DNA from: Synechococcus sp. RedBA-s
Lineage (GTDB): Bacteria > Cyanobacteriota > Cyanobacteriia > PCC-6307 > Cyanobiaceae
Direction of reading: 5' to 3'
Assembly: GCF_024345495.1 (NCBI RefSeq)
Contig: NZ_JAGQBF010000001.1
Span: 1-64,000 of the forward strand
Length of the DNA: 64,000 nucleotides
Positions within the stretch are counted from its first letter, which is position 1; the number at the start of each line of letters is the position of its first letter. The position numbers and the translations under genes are program-made. The notes under the pieces are model-generated. The model was given only the letters and a program-made list of their open reading frames with translations. It did not search any database and was not told the DNA's origin. Of this stretch, positions 8,227-17,267 are shown in pieces.

Positions 8227-11168
8227 CAAAGACCCTCGCCGCTTCCCTCTTTCTGCATCCTGCCTTTCGTTCTCTGAGCTCCGATTCAAAAGAGCTCCTT
8301 GAGACTAGAACTTCTTTGCTTCGATATCGGGTCGGTCAAAGCCTCACAGATTCATCAGTACTCCCTGCCAAGGTTTTAATACTGGTTAAGGGGCACGCCC
8401 GCCTCCTTGGCAAGGAAAAGGGTCGAACCATCACCCTAGCAAGGCTGGAACCGGGAAATATCGTTGGCCTGGTGTCACTCTTACGTGGCGAGCCATGTGA
8501 GTCGGTCAGTGCTTCGGAAGAGCTCCTGGCGGCCTCAATAGACGATCGACTAATTGTTGAACTATATCGCACAGAGCCAGGATTCAGAAGTTGGTGCCAA
8601 ACGAACGTATGGCCTGCGGAAGTTGCCTCAATCTTAGAGGAGCAATATCGTCTTGATGCCACTAGTGATCGGTCACTGCTGAGAGTGCTTACAACAGCAG
8701 TAGATCAAGCCAGGATCGTGGAACCAGAACGTGCTGCCGTGCAGCGAGAACATCAGGAAGGTCGCGTTGTTTTCCTCGATAGCGTCGCCGAAGGGCATGG
8801 CCCGGGCCTTCGCCTGGACGGGAGCAATGAGCTTCCGAAGCCTGTCTCTCCCTTCGGGATACGACTGCTGAGCCTTTCCAGCACCATCTTCATGGTGAAT
8901 GAAGGACTCGATCGGGCCTCCACGCCGGAAAGCCCTGAATCGTCTTTGTACTTCAACACACAGCCTCTGGATGCACCGGAGTCTCCAGAAGTCAGTCATC
9001 TCAGTTTTAAACTGCGTAGCAATAAACCCGTTCGACTTGTGCGAGGGGAAAGCCCAAGCGAGCAGACGCTTGCATGCTTTCAAATGCTCTCTGAAGAAAT
9101 GAAACTTCCCTTCCGACGGGATTCCATCGATAAGGTACTCCAAGATACATTGAGTCGAGGACAGGCGCCGACACTCCAACTTTGCGGGCAGTTGGCTGCT
9201 TCTTTAGGCCTTCATGCAATGTCCGTCAAGGTACCGGCAGAGTTAGGTACACGGATTCAAACTCCTGCGATTCTTTCTTGGAAAGGAGGTTTTGCTCTCG
9301 TCGTAGAAAGCCATAATGAAGGTATCACCCTGGCCTCTCCAGCTGATGGCATGGTGGAGCTAACTCCAGCCGAGATAAAGAATTCTTTTACTTCTGGACT
9401 AGAACTTCTTATTGTTGAACGGACTACCCGATCACCTGAGCACAAATTTGGACCTGGGTGGTTCTGGCCTGCAATAGAAAAGTATCGTAGCGTCCTTACC
9501 CAAGTTCTGATCGCCAGCTTCGTTGTTCAGCTCTTTACACTTGCCAACCCATTACTCATCCAAGTGATCATCGACAAGGTGATCAGCCAACGCAGCCTCG
9601 ACACACTCCAGGTCATTGGCATAGCACTCGTAGTGGTTACATTACTCGAAGGCGTTCTCGGCAGCTTGCGCACATTCCTGTTTGCAGAAACTACTAATCG
9701 AATAGATCATCGCCTCGGGGCTGAGGTAATCGATCACCTCCTTCGTCTACCTCTTGGTTATTTTGATCGTCGTCCTGTTGGGGAACTTAGTTCGCGTGTT
9801 GCCGAACTGGAAAAGATTCGCAACTTTCTGACTGGTCAAGCTCTGACCACAGTCATTGATGCTGCGTTCTCGGTTATTTATATCTTAGTGATGTCACTCT
9901 ATAGCTGGCTACTTACCATCATTGCTTTAGCTGTACTGCCGATTCAAGTTGGGGTAACAGTTCTTGGGGCTCCACTCTTTCGGCGGCAATTCCGTCAAGC
10001 AGCAGAAGAAAATGCGCGAACCCAGAGCCATCTTGTCGAAGTTCTCAGTGGCATCCAAACCGTCAAGGCACAAAATGTCGAGATGGTGAGCCGCTGGAAG
10101 TGGCAAGACTTATATGGCAATTACATAGCGCGAACATATGAGAAGACAATTACTGGAACAGCCATTAATCAGTTCAGCCAGGTTCTCCAAAAACTATCAC
10201 AATTAATGGTTTTATGGGTAGGAGCGTCGATGGTCTTAGATGGCCAACTCACTCTTGGGCAACTGATTGCATTCCGCATCATAAGTGGATTCGTGACTCA
10301 GCCACTCTTGCGACTATCTAGCATTTGGCAGAACATTCAAGAGCTGAGGGTCTCATTTGAGAGGCTTGCAGACGTCATTGACACACCACAAGAATCGACA
10401 GAAGTTGATCAAGCAAAAATCCCACTGCCTTCAATTACTGGAGAAGTTGTTTTTGACGGAATAAACTTCTCATTTCAAGCGAATCAAAAACCAGTACTTA
10501 GTAATATAAATCTCAAAATAGCTGCTGGCACTTTTGTGGGAATTGTAGGTCAAAGTGGTAGCGGCAAAAGTACTCTAATGAAGCTACTGCCTAGATTGTA
10601 CCATCCGGATACCGGAAGGATTCTAATTGATGGCTATGATGTAGACAAAGTAGAGCTGTATTCGCTTAGGCGTCAAGTAGGCATCGTGCCACAAGATCCC
10701 TTGCTTTTTGCTGGAACAGTCAATGAGAATATTGCTCTGACCAGGCCTGATGCTGATAGTGATGATATCGTAAGGGCAGCGAGAATGGCTTGCGCGCATG
10801 AATTTGTCATGGAACTCCCCAGTGGCTACAGCACTCCTGTAGGAGAGCGCGGTGGCTCACTCAGCGGCGGTCAAAGACAGCGCTTGGCCATAGCCAGAAC
10901 ACTTCTGAGTAACCCCAAGCTACTTGTTCTGGACGAAGCAACAAGCGCTCTTGACTATGATACTGAACGCAGAGTATGCGAAAATCTCTCCAATGGACTC
11001 AAGCAATGTACTGTTTTCTTCATTACCCATCGGCTCTCAACAATCCGAACAGCTGATATAATTGTAATGATGCATCAAGGAACTGTAGCTGAGACTGGGA
11101 CACATTCCGAGCTCATGGCCTTGCGGGGACGGTACTTTGCACTCTATCGCCAGCAGGAGGCAAGTTGA
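8223..11168 (+). CDS. HetC-like type I secretion ABC exporter (cNMP-like + C39-like + ABC)
   Basis: This is a 981-residue half-transporter that would dimerise and hydrolyse ATP to push a polypeptide into a periplasm-spanning channel. Domains in order: a Crp-type cyclic-nucleotide-binding fold (about 1-150), a linker (150-270), a C39 peptidase-like domain (about 275-410), a six-helix membrane domain (about 420-700) and the ATPase. The ATPase shows Walker A GQSGSGKST near 777, signature LSGGQRQR near 879, Walker B LLVLDEATSALD and the H-loop ITHR. The C39 region keeps a Cys (TLACFQML), but the position of the catalytic His is occupied by Phe/Ala (SWKGGFALVV). It is therefore probably a non-cleaving docking domain. 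The cNMP site has SVSA where a phosphate-binding Arg is expected. It overlaps both neighbours. The domain order is that of Anabaena HetC. Confidence 0.9.
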   Translation: MTKTLAASLFLHPAFRSLSSDSKELLETRTSLLRYRVGQSLTDSSVLPAKVLILVKGHARLLGKEKGRTITLARLEPGNIVGLVSLLRGEPCESVSASEELLAASIDDRLIVELYRTEPGFRSWCQTNVWPAEVASILEEQYRLDATSDRSLLRVLTTAVDQARIVEPERAAVQREHQEGRVVFLDSVAEGHGPGLRLDGSNELPKPVSPFGIRLLSLSSTIFMVNEGLDRASTPESPESSLYFNTQPLDAPESPEVSHLSFKLRSNKPVRLVRGESPSEQTLACFQMLSEEMKLPFRRDSIDKVLQDTLSRGQAPTLQLCGQLAASLGLHAMSVKVPAELGTRIQTPAILSWKGGFALVVESHNEGITLASPADGMVELTPAEIKNSFTSGLELLIVERTTRSPEHKFGPGWFWPAIEKYRSVLTQVLIASFVVQLFTLANPLLIQVIIDKVISQRSLDTLQVIGIALVVVTLLEGVLGSLRTFLFAETTNRIDHRLGAEVIDHLLRLPLGYFDRRPVGELSSRVAELEKIRNFLTGQALTTVIDAAFSVIYILVMSLYSWLLTIIALAVLPIQVGVTVLGAPLFRRQFRQAAEENARTQSHLVEVLSGIQTVKAQNVEMVSRWKWQDLYGNYIARTYEKTITGTAINQFSQVLQKLSQLMVLWVGASMVLDGQLTLGQLIAFRIISGFVTQPLLRLSSIWQNIQELRVSFERLADVIDTPQESTEVDQAKIPLPSITGEVVFDGINFSFQANQKPVLSNINLKIAAGTFVGIVGQSGSGKSTLMKLLPRLYHPDTGRILIDGYDVDKVELYSLRRQVGIVPQDPLLFAGTVNENIALTRPDADSDDIVRAARMACAHEFVMELPSGYSTPVGERGGSLSGGQRQRLAIARTLLSNPKLLVLDEATSALDYDTERRVCENLSNGLKQCTVFFITHRLSTIRTADIIVMMHQGTVAETGTHSELMALRGRYFALYRQQEAS

Positions 11169-12355
11169 TGGCCAAAGCATCTCCCGAGCTGCGAAACTTA
11201 GATCGTAGTTTATTGAAAAAGCAGGGTAAGGCAAATTATTTTGACGAGTTAAGCCTGAAGCAGTCCAATACATGGATGCGGGCTACTACTTGGTGCTTAG
11301 TTGGTACTACCGCCTTCTCCCTGGCTTGGCTTGCATTGGCGCAAACCGATGAGGTTATTATTGCACGCGGCAAACTCGAACCCATAGGTTCTGTAAAAGA
11401 TATTCAGATGCCATTAGGAGGTGTAGCTGCAGAGATCTTGGTAAAGGACGGTGATCAAGTTAAAGCAGGCCAGCCCTTGATGCGCATGGACACTGAGGCC
11501 AGTCGTCAAAAACAAAAGGCCCTGGCTCAAACAATCAGCCTTACTAAGAACCAGCTTGCCCTGAAGGACGTTGAGATTCAGCGCTTTCTGGAAATGAATA
11601 GTCAAGAAGTCACGCAACTCGCTGAGTCGCTGAGTCTTCAAGAAATTATCCTAAAACGCCTTGAAACTCTCGCCAAGCAAGGAGCCTCTTCTGAACTCCA
11701 ATATCTCCAGCAATCGAATAAAGCTAAAGAAGCTCGAGGACAGCTCATGCAAGCAAAGATTGATCGCTTTAGACAGCTTGCCATCATGGAGCAAAGTATG
11801 AAGCAGTTGCGAGGCGAACTGTCTAGCTTGCAAGGCCAACTGTCGGAGATTGACGTAACCATTCGCTATCAAACTCTGCGCTCCCCAGTCGATGGAATCA
11901 TCTTCGACCTTAAACCCAAATCACCAGGTTATTCGGCTCAAACAACCGAATCAGTCATGAAGGTGGTTCCGTTTAACAAACTTCAGGCTTCGGTTCAGAT
12001 TCCAAGCTCTAAAATTGGGCTCGTGCGCGTTGGCGTTCCAGCCGAAATCAGCATTGACTCCTTCCCTGCCACTGATTTTGGCACTCTCAAGGGAACGCTC
12101 AAATGGATTGGATCTGATGCGTTGGAGCCTGAGCGTAACCGCCAAGCCGAGAATGCAGGCTTTTCTGGAGAAGAATATCGCTATCCAGCGACAGTCCAGC
12201 TCGCCAGCCAAAAGCTCGAACTGAAAACTGGCCAGCAACTTCCACTACAGGTGGGCATGTCACTGAATGCCAACATCAAGCTCCGCAAAGTCTCCTATCT
12301 GCAGTTGCTGCTCGGCTCCTTCCGCGACAAGGCGGAGTCTCTGAAAAGGATCTGA
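11168..12355 (+). CDS. HlyD-family membrane fusion (adaptor) protein
   Basis: This 395-residue adaptor would bridge the ABC exporter and an outer-membrane TolC-type channel. It has a short cytoplasmic N-terminus and one membrane helix at about 36-58. A split lipoyl/barrel-sandwich domain follows (first half ARGKLEPIGSVKDIQ to LMRMDTEASR). Next comes a long Gln/Leu/Lys-rich coiled coil at about 115-235. The second lipoyl half contains the family motif LRSPVDGIIFDL, and a beta-barrel domain precedes the C-terminus. I use the ATG at 11168, which overlaps the exporter stop (TGATG); a TTG one codon earlier is possible. No TolC homologue is encoded nearby, so the channel must come from elsewhere in the genome. 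Confidence 0.9.
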   Translation: MAKASPELRNLDRSLLKKQGKANYFDELSLKQSNTWMRATTWCLVGTTAFSLAWLALAQTDEVIIARGKLEPIGSVKDIQMPLGGVAAEILVKDGDQVKAGQPLMRMDTEASRQKQKALAQTISLTKNQLALKDVEIQRFLEMNSQEVTQLAESLSLQEIILKRLETLAKQGASSELQYLQQSNKAKEARGQLMQAKIDRFRQLAIMEQSMKQLRGELSSLQGQLSEIDVTIRYQTLRSPVDGIIFDLKPKSPGYSAQTTESVMKVVPFNKLQASVQIPSSKIGLVRVGVPAEISIDSFPATDFGTLKGTLKWIGSDALEPERNRQAENAGFSGEEYRYPATVQLASQKLELKTGQQLPLQVGMSLNANIKLRKVSYLQLLLGSFRDKAESLKRI

Positions 12356-12560
12356 TGAGCACCCCTCCTTCGTTTGGTCACATCAGAACGCCATTTATGT
12401 TAGGATTTCAAAATCTTAGTAATTTTGATCGGGTGTCGTCCTGAGCAGTGGGGAAGCACCCTGAGAATAAAAAAACGACTTTGTTACTGCATAGCCCCTT
12501 GTCATTGCCCACCTGGGGTTGTGCCAGGTAAATTGCCGTCCCACTTGCAGGGTGTTAAAA

Positions 12561-12589
12561 TTGAAAAGCTGGGCGGAAGCACGTAGTAT
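12561..12589 (+). promoter_or_regulatory. Sigma70-type promoter for the second RTX gene
   Basis: TTGAAA at 12561-12566 and TAGTAT at 12584-12589 are separated by exactly 17 bp, a good match to the bacterial consensus. Transcription would start near 12596. This makes the GTG at 12592 unusable and favours the GTG at 12628. The preceding AT-rich 200 bp (12356-12560) show no ORF and no strong terminator; a weak caaaat/attttg hairpin lies near 12405. The RTX gene is thus likely transcribed separately from the secretion operon. Confidence 0.6.
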
Positions 12590-12627
12590 AAGTGGGCGCT
12601 CAGCAACCCACCTCCTCCAAACCAAAC

Positions 12628-13932
12628 GTGGCTTTTACAACCCTTCCTGGCGTCGACGGCGCCCCCACCACCTTCCAAGGAACTGAAGGTGCCGATTCGA
12701 TTGCCATCGTTGGCACTGACGCCAACGCTCTTGCCTTTGGCAGCTTCGTTGCACAAGGCGAAGCCGGAAACGACACGATCAACTACTCAGGCACACGCAC
12801 CGACAGCACCATCAGAGGTGGTCAAGGCGATGACCTGATCACCCAGAATATTGTCGGAAACGGTTTTCTTGCCACCAGCTTTGTGGCTGGCAACATTGGC
12901 AACGACACCATTGGCAATGCAAGTCTGGGCATTGCAGCCACCCTCTCCACTCTCCAAGGCGGACAGGGCGAAGATAGAATCTTTGCTGGGACCATCCAAT
13001 CCACTCTAGTGGCTGGGAACCTCGGCGCTGATTACCTCTCGGTCAATGATCAATTTGGCTTTGTCTCCGTAGACAGTTCATCTATCTGGGGTGGTCAAGG
13101 AGATGACATCATTGAAGTCACCACTTCATTCCAAGACTCTACTGTTACCAACACCAGCATTGCTGGTAATATTGGTGACGATGTCATCAACCTCGACGTT
13201 TTTGGCTCTTTTGCCGGATCAGTCGCCGACGGTGGTGACGGCCAAGATCTCATTGACGCTACCCTCAGCTCCAGCAATCTTTCCCTGATTGGTGGTACTG
13301 GAGACGACACTATCTTTGGTGGATCCGGTGAAGACTCCGTCCAAGGCAACGATGACGATGACTGGCTTGCTGGAAGCGACGGCGCTGACGTCGTTGACGG
13401 TGGTAGGGGCAATGACCTCATCACTGGTTCTTTTTACGATGGCAACGTATACGACGGTGATTTCACAGGAGATATCCTCAGTGGCGGAACCGGAACCAAC
13501 CGTTTCGTGATTCGTGATGGATCTTCTGGCGGTTTTCCCTTTTTCAACGACCTTGACGGCAATGGTCTTATCACCACTGGTGATTCCATCACCACCGATT
13601 TAGCCGGAACTGCTGATGTGATCACCGACTGGAATTCCGGTACCGTTAACACCCTGGACACCGGCATCTCCGGCCTTTTGAGCTTCAATGGCTTTGGCAA
13701 CTTTATGTCCTTGGGCTTTGGTATCTTCAATGGAATCGAACAGAACAATGCCGTCCGCGGCAGCTACGATGATTCTACTGGAAACTTCTTTATAGATGTT
13801 CTTGGCTCAGATATCGCTGTTTGGTCTTCGGAATTTGCATTTGGTTTTGTCCAGAACAACGTTACCATCCTTGATGGCACTGGTATCAACTTCAATACCA
13901 CTATCACCGAAGGTACCTTTGTCACCGTCTGA
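12628..13932 (+). CDS. Long-period RTX-type calcium-binding surface protein
   Basis: This is a 434-residue acidic protein rich in Gly, Asp, Ser and Thr. From about residue 45 it alternates GGQGDD- and GNIGND-type loops every 19-25 residues. From about 220 it changes to a classical run of 9-residue RTX repeats (GGTGDDTIF, GGSGEDSVQ, and so on). The C-terminal 150 residues carry no repeats and end TEGTFVTV, compatible with a type I secretion signal. It lies directly downstream of the exporter and adaptor and is the likeliest substrate. The start is the GTG at 12628, because an upstream GTG at 12592 falls within the promoter. A strong terminator follows. The function is unknown; a secreted or S-layer-like surface protein is the inference. 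Confidence 0.8.
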   Translation: MAFTTLPGVDGAPTTFQGTEGADSIAIVGTDANALAFGSFVAQGEAGNDTINYSGTRTDSTIRGGQGDDLITQNIVGNGFLATSFVAGNIGNDTIGNASLGIAATLSTLQGGQGEDRIFAGTIQSTLVAGNLGADYLSVNDQFGFVSVDSSSIWGGQGDDIIEVTTSFQDSTVTNTSIAGNIGDDVINLDVFGSFAGSVADGGDGQDLIDATLSSSNLSLIGGTGDDTIFGGSGEDSVQGNDDDDWLAGSDGADVVDGGRGNDLITGSFYDGNVYDGDFTGDILSGGTGTNRFVIRDGSSGGFPFFNDLDGNGLITTGDSITTDLAGTADVITDWNSGTVNTLDTGISGLLSFNGFGNFMSLGFGIFNGIEQNNAVRGSYDDSTGNFFIDVLGSDIAVWSSEFAFGFVQNNVTILDGTGINFNTTITEGTFVTV

Positions 13933-13964
13933 CGCTACATAGCACCAGATCGCATCACATTCCT

Positions 13965-13990
13965 GCCCCCTCCTACGAGGGGGCTTTTTT
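13965..13990 (+). terminator. Rho-independent terminator
   Basis: A perfect 8-bp stem gccccctc/gagggggc with a 4-base loop is followed directly by six T residues. It lies 30 bp after the RTX stop and closes the secretion locus. Confidence 0.9.
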
Positions 13991-14022
13991 ATTGGTTGTG
14001 CCTGTTGGTTGCTTGGGCGGGC

Positions 14023-14916
14023 TTAGCCCAAAAGTTGCGGCAATCGCCCCAGATAGCCCAAGAACGACGGGAACGCATGCTCGATGGCGAGAAAGTCTCG
14101 GCAGTGCCAGGCAGGTTTCCAGACGGGAAACACCGAAAGGGCCGTATAGGTGGCCACGCTCTCCAGAGGTCCCACGAAACCGTCAATCGGTTGCGGTCGG
14201 CCACGCAGATGTTGCCGCTGGGGGGCTGTGAGCGCGAACAGACCACTGTGCGGGTTGCCAGGGGCATCAAAGGTCACCTCCTGGCCATCCCAGAAGCGGC
14301 CTTCGGCCACTTGCGTCATCGGGCGGTAGTACCGGCCAATGAAGTCGTCACGCAGCGGCCCATCCACGTAGAGACGGGCATGCTCTGGATCGCGGCTGCA
14401 CTCGTAGCGGTGAGGCATCAGCACCACCTTGTGCTGCGTGCGTTCGCTGAACCAGATCAATTTGTCGACGAACAAGCGGTCGTGGATGACGAGATCGTCT
14501 TCGAGGTAGAGGGAGAGATCGGCTGGTTCCTCGACCTTGAGCAGGTAGTCGCGTGCGGCGGCCGGCAGCAGGCGTGGATTCTCCAGCACCTCGTGGTGCA
14601 CCTGGATCCTGCCGGCGAAGCACTCGAGCACATCGGAGAGGCATTCCTCTCCGCTCACGAATACGTGGCAATCGATCCGCACCCCAGCAAGACAGCTGCG
14701 GATCGTGGAAGGGGGAGCGCTGCGAAGGCCTTGATGGCCGATGTCGAGGATCGTCTCCTCCTCGCTGCGCGCCAAAGAGAGCACCGAACCCAAACAACGA
14801 CCGAGGGCAACAGCCCGGCGCATCGTCTTGCCGCTCGTGGAGCCGTATCGTTCCTCGCAGGGCTCCGCTGAAAAGTGGTGGGGAATCACAACCCTCACCC
14901 TGCACGGCCTCACCAT
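14023..14916 (-). CDS. Putative glycosyltransferase-like protein, GT-A type
   Basis: The 297-residue protein starts MVRPCRVRVVIPHHF, a first beta-strand typical of nucleotide-sugar enzymes. At about residue 133 it contains SLYLEDDLVIHD, which resembles the DxD-type metal and nucleotide-sugar site of GT-A glycosyltransferases. The C-terminal half (WDGQEVTFDAPGNPHSG, LSVFPVWKPAWHCRDFL) is unfamiliar. I choose the ATG at 14916; the frame is open further upstream, but that part would overlap the divergent gene. It is the first gene of the glycan island, with only about 50 bp to the TTG of the next, divergent glycosyltransferase. Substrate and product are unknown. Confidence 0.6.
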   Translation of the reverse strand: MVRPCRVRVVIPHHFSAEPCEERYGSTSGKTMRRAVALGRCLGSVLSLARSEEETILDIGHQGLRSAPPSTIRSCLAGVRIDCHVFVSGEECLSDVLECFAGRIQVHHEVLENPRLLPAAARDYLLKVEEPADLSLYLEDDLVIHDRLFVDKLIWFSERTQHKVVLMPHRYECSRDPEHARLYVDGPLRDDFIGRYYRPMTQVAEGRFWDGQEVTFDAPGNPHSGLFALTAPQRQHLRGRPQPIDGFVGPLESVATYTALSVFPVWKPAWHCRDFLAIEHAFPSFLGYLGRLPQLLG

Positions 14917-14969
14917 CGCGCCGATCACCGCTAGTACAGACGATCCTACGGTCACCTCCCCCGACAGCC

Positions 14970-16217
14970 TTGAACATTCTCTTCGTCCATCAGAACTTCC
15001 CCGGGCAGTACCGTCACATCGTGCGGGCCCTGGCGGCCCAGGCATCACATCAGCTGGTGGCCCTCGGCATCGAGAGCCCCAGCGAAAAGATTCCTGATGG
15101 CGTCACCTATCTGCGCTACGGCATCCGTCGCGCCAGCTCCCGGGATCTCCAGCCCTGGGTGCAAGACGTCGAAACCAAGGCGATCCGCGGCGAAGCCTGC
15201 GGGCAAGCAGCCCATCGGCTGCGTCAGAAAGGCTTCCAGCCCGACCTCATCTGTGGCCATCCCGGTTGGGGGGAAATGTTGTTCCTCCGCGATATCTGGT
15301 CCCAGGTGCCGATTCTCACCTATCAGGAATTCTTCTATCGTCCCAGAGGTTTTGATTTCGGTTTCGATCCTGAGCTGCAAGGTGATCCCGACTGGGAAGC
15401 TAGTGCTCGAATCCGTCTCAAGACCGTGAATCCGCTGCTCAACCTCGATGCAAGCAGCTGGTGTGTCACCCCGACCCAGTTCCAGCGCAGCAGCTTCCCC
15501 GAGGCCTGGCAGTCACGCATCAGCGTGATCCACGACGGCATCGACACCACGCATGTACAGCCGAACCAGGATGCTGCACCCCTTACTCTTGGCGATGGCA
15601 CGGAACTTCGGCAGGGTGAGCTTATCGTCACTTTTGTGAACCGGCGCCTGGAGCCCTACAGGGGGTGTCACACAATGATCCGCGCTATCCCTGAGCTACA
15701 ACGCTTGGTGCCAAAAGTCAGGATCGTGATCGTGGGTGAGACCAAGGGGGTAAGTTATGGCGCCGCGTGCAAGAAAGGCGAATGGAAAGACTTTTTCCTT
15801 GCTGAGATTGAAGGCCGATATGACCCCAGCCGCGTGCATTTCACTGGCACACTCTCCTACGAGCAGTTCATCCCCCTGCTACAGCTCAGTGCCGCACACG
15901 TCTATCTCACCTATCCCTTCGTGCTGAGCTGGAGCCTGCTGGAGGCGATGTCATGCGGTTGTGCGGTGGTGGGATCCGCCACTCCTCCCGTGCAGGAGGT
16001 CATCCGGGATGGGGAGAATGGAAGGTTGGTGAATTTCTTCCAGCCCACCGAACTGGCCGCTGCTGTGGCGGAGCTTCTCTGCAACCGGGCTTTAGCCGCC
16101 AGGCTGGGCCAGGCGGCACGACAAACCATACTATCTCAGTATAATCTTGAAAAATGCGTTTCCCGCCAGCTAGCATTAATGTCGTTGGTGGCTAGCGGAG
16201 CCATTGGCGCTCATTGA
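14970..16217 (+). CDS. Glycosyltransferase family 4
   Basis: This 415-residue GT-B enzyme transfers a sugar from a nucleotide-sugar. It opens with NILFVHQNFPGQYRHI, a common start for this subgroup. The N-terminal acceptor domain contains ICGHPGWGEML and RPRGFDFGFDPE. The C-terminal GT4 domain has VTFVNRRLEPYRG, VHFTGTLSYEQF and the donor-site block SWSLLEAMSCGCAVVGS. The only plausible start is TTG at 14970, just before the conserved strand; the long open frame upstream is antisense to the neighbour. It belongs to the glycan island; sugar and acceptor are unknown. Confidence 0.85.
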   Translation: MNILFVHQNFPGQYRHIVRALAAQASHQLVALGIESPSEKIPDGVTYLRYGIRRASSRDLQPWVQDVETKAIRGEACGQAAHRLRQKGFQPDLICGHPGWGEMLFLRDIWSQVPILTYQEFFYRPRGFDFGFDPELQGDPDWEASARIRLKTVNPLLNLDASSWCVTPTQFQRSSFPEAWQSRISVIHDGIDTTHVQPNQDAAPLTLGDGTELRQGELIVTFVNRRLEPYRGCHTMIRAIPELQRLVPKVRIVIVGETKGVSYGAACKKGEWKDFFLAEIEGRYDPSRVHFTGTLSYEQFIPLLQLSAAHVYLTYPFVLSWSLLEAMSCGCAVVGSATPPVQEVIRDGENGRLVNFFQPTELAAAVAELLCNRALAARLGQAARQTILSQYNLEKCVSRQLALMSLVASGAIGAH

Positions 16218-16319
16218 TCAGAGCCAACCCGGCTATCTATCTCCAGAGCAGTGAGGTTGATCTCCGCTGGCCTGACCCTCATCAGCGCTCCAGGAGCTAC
16301 TCCATGGATGGGGATCGCA

Positions 16320-17267
16320 TCAGTTAGAACACAACGATGTCACGGCTGTGAGTGCCATCACCTGCTTCAAGTGCCGCTCAAAGAGCTCCGCAACCTCCGA
16401 GGCGGGCAGATAGCGCCAAGCGGCGTGTGCACCGGCACTTCGCTCATAAGCAGTCTCGCAGGAGAAACGTTCCACGACCTGCGGCGAAGCCGGATTGGTG
16501 TCGTAACGCTTCAGGTGGCGGGCAATGAAGATGTCTTCGGGCTCCTCGGATGGTGAGCCGGCTGCCTCGGCCGCACAGATACGCCGCATCAGCTCCCGGT
16601 CGCGGATCGAGAGGCCGCCATTGCCGTTGCTGAGGCCCTCGGGCACGGTGTCGCAGAAGCGGCGCGTTTCCCAGCGGGGCGCCAGTCGCTCCAGATGCGG
16701 TCCGTAGCGCGGAAACACCTCCGAACGGAAGCGGCCCTTGGCCCAGGGGGATCCCACATAGCCGTAGGCGAAGGCGGCCGGATCTGGGGGCTCGATCAGC
16801 AGGGTGTCCGTCTGAACGATCAGCAGATGGGGGGCCTCGAACAGGTCCCAGAAGGCCGGGCTCTTGAGCAGGGTGTTGTACGTGTTCCAGTCGAAGCGCT
16901 CGCGGCCCTCTGCCCGCAGCCCCACCACTTGCACCCAGTCTTCCAGGCCGGCAAACAGCGCCCGGCTGCGCTCGAGCACCGCCGGGGCCGTCACCAGGGT
17001 CAGGCGCCAGCGCAACCGGCCCATCAGCAAGGTGTTGAGCACCGTCATCCGCAGCAGAGGTGTCGGACGGTCATCCACGATCAGGGCTTGCACTCCCGGA
17101 TCCAGGCGGGCCTGCAGCTCCGGTCGGGCGGCCAGCCCGGGCAGTGTTTCCGACCATGGCTCCAGGTAGGTCGCCAACACCAGCGCCGCATGGGCCTGGA
17201 ACATGGCGATGCGGTAGGCCTCCAGCTGGCGGCTGGAGCTGGGTGCTGGCTGCCCCGCTGTGTTCAT
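16320..17267 (-). CDS. DUF5672 family protein (putative glycosyltransferase-like)
   Basis: The 315-residue protein shows the DUF5672 pattern: LIVQTDTLLIEPPDP near residue 150, YGYVGSPW, and GNGGLSIRDRELM near 220. This family is found within surface-polysaccharide clusters and has a GT-A-like layout, but no reaction is established. Its start overlaps the stop of the upstream methyltransferase gene by 4 bp, so the two are translated together. It is the last gene of a leftward operon that begins with the sulfotransferase at 18755. Confidence 0.75.
   Translation of the reverse strand: MNTAGQPAPSSSRQLEAYRIAMFQAHAALVLATYLEPWSETLPGLAARPELQARLDPGVQALIVDDRPTPLLRMTVLNTLLMGRLRWRLTLVTAPAVLERSRALFAGLEDWVQVVGLRAEGRERFDWNTYNTLLKSPAFWDLFEAPHLLIVQTDTLLIEPPDPAAFAYGYVGSPWAKGRFRSEVFPRYGPHLERLAPRWETRRFCDTVPEGLSNGNGGLSIRDRELMRRICAAEAAGSPSEEPEDIFIARHLKRYDTNPASPQVVERFSCETAYERSAGAHAAWRYLPASEVAELFERHLKQVMALTAVTSLCSN

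Noticed and set aside
12592-12627. GTG at 12592 as start of the second RTX protein
   Set aside because: It lies between the -10 box and the predicted transcription start, so it would not be in the mRNA.
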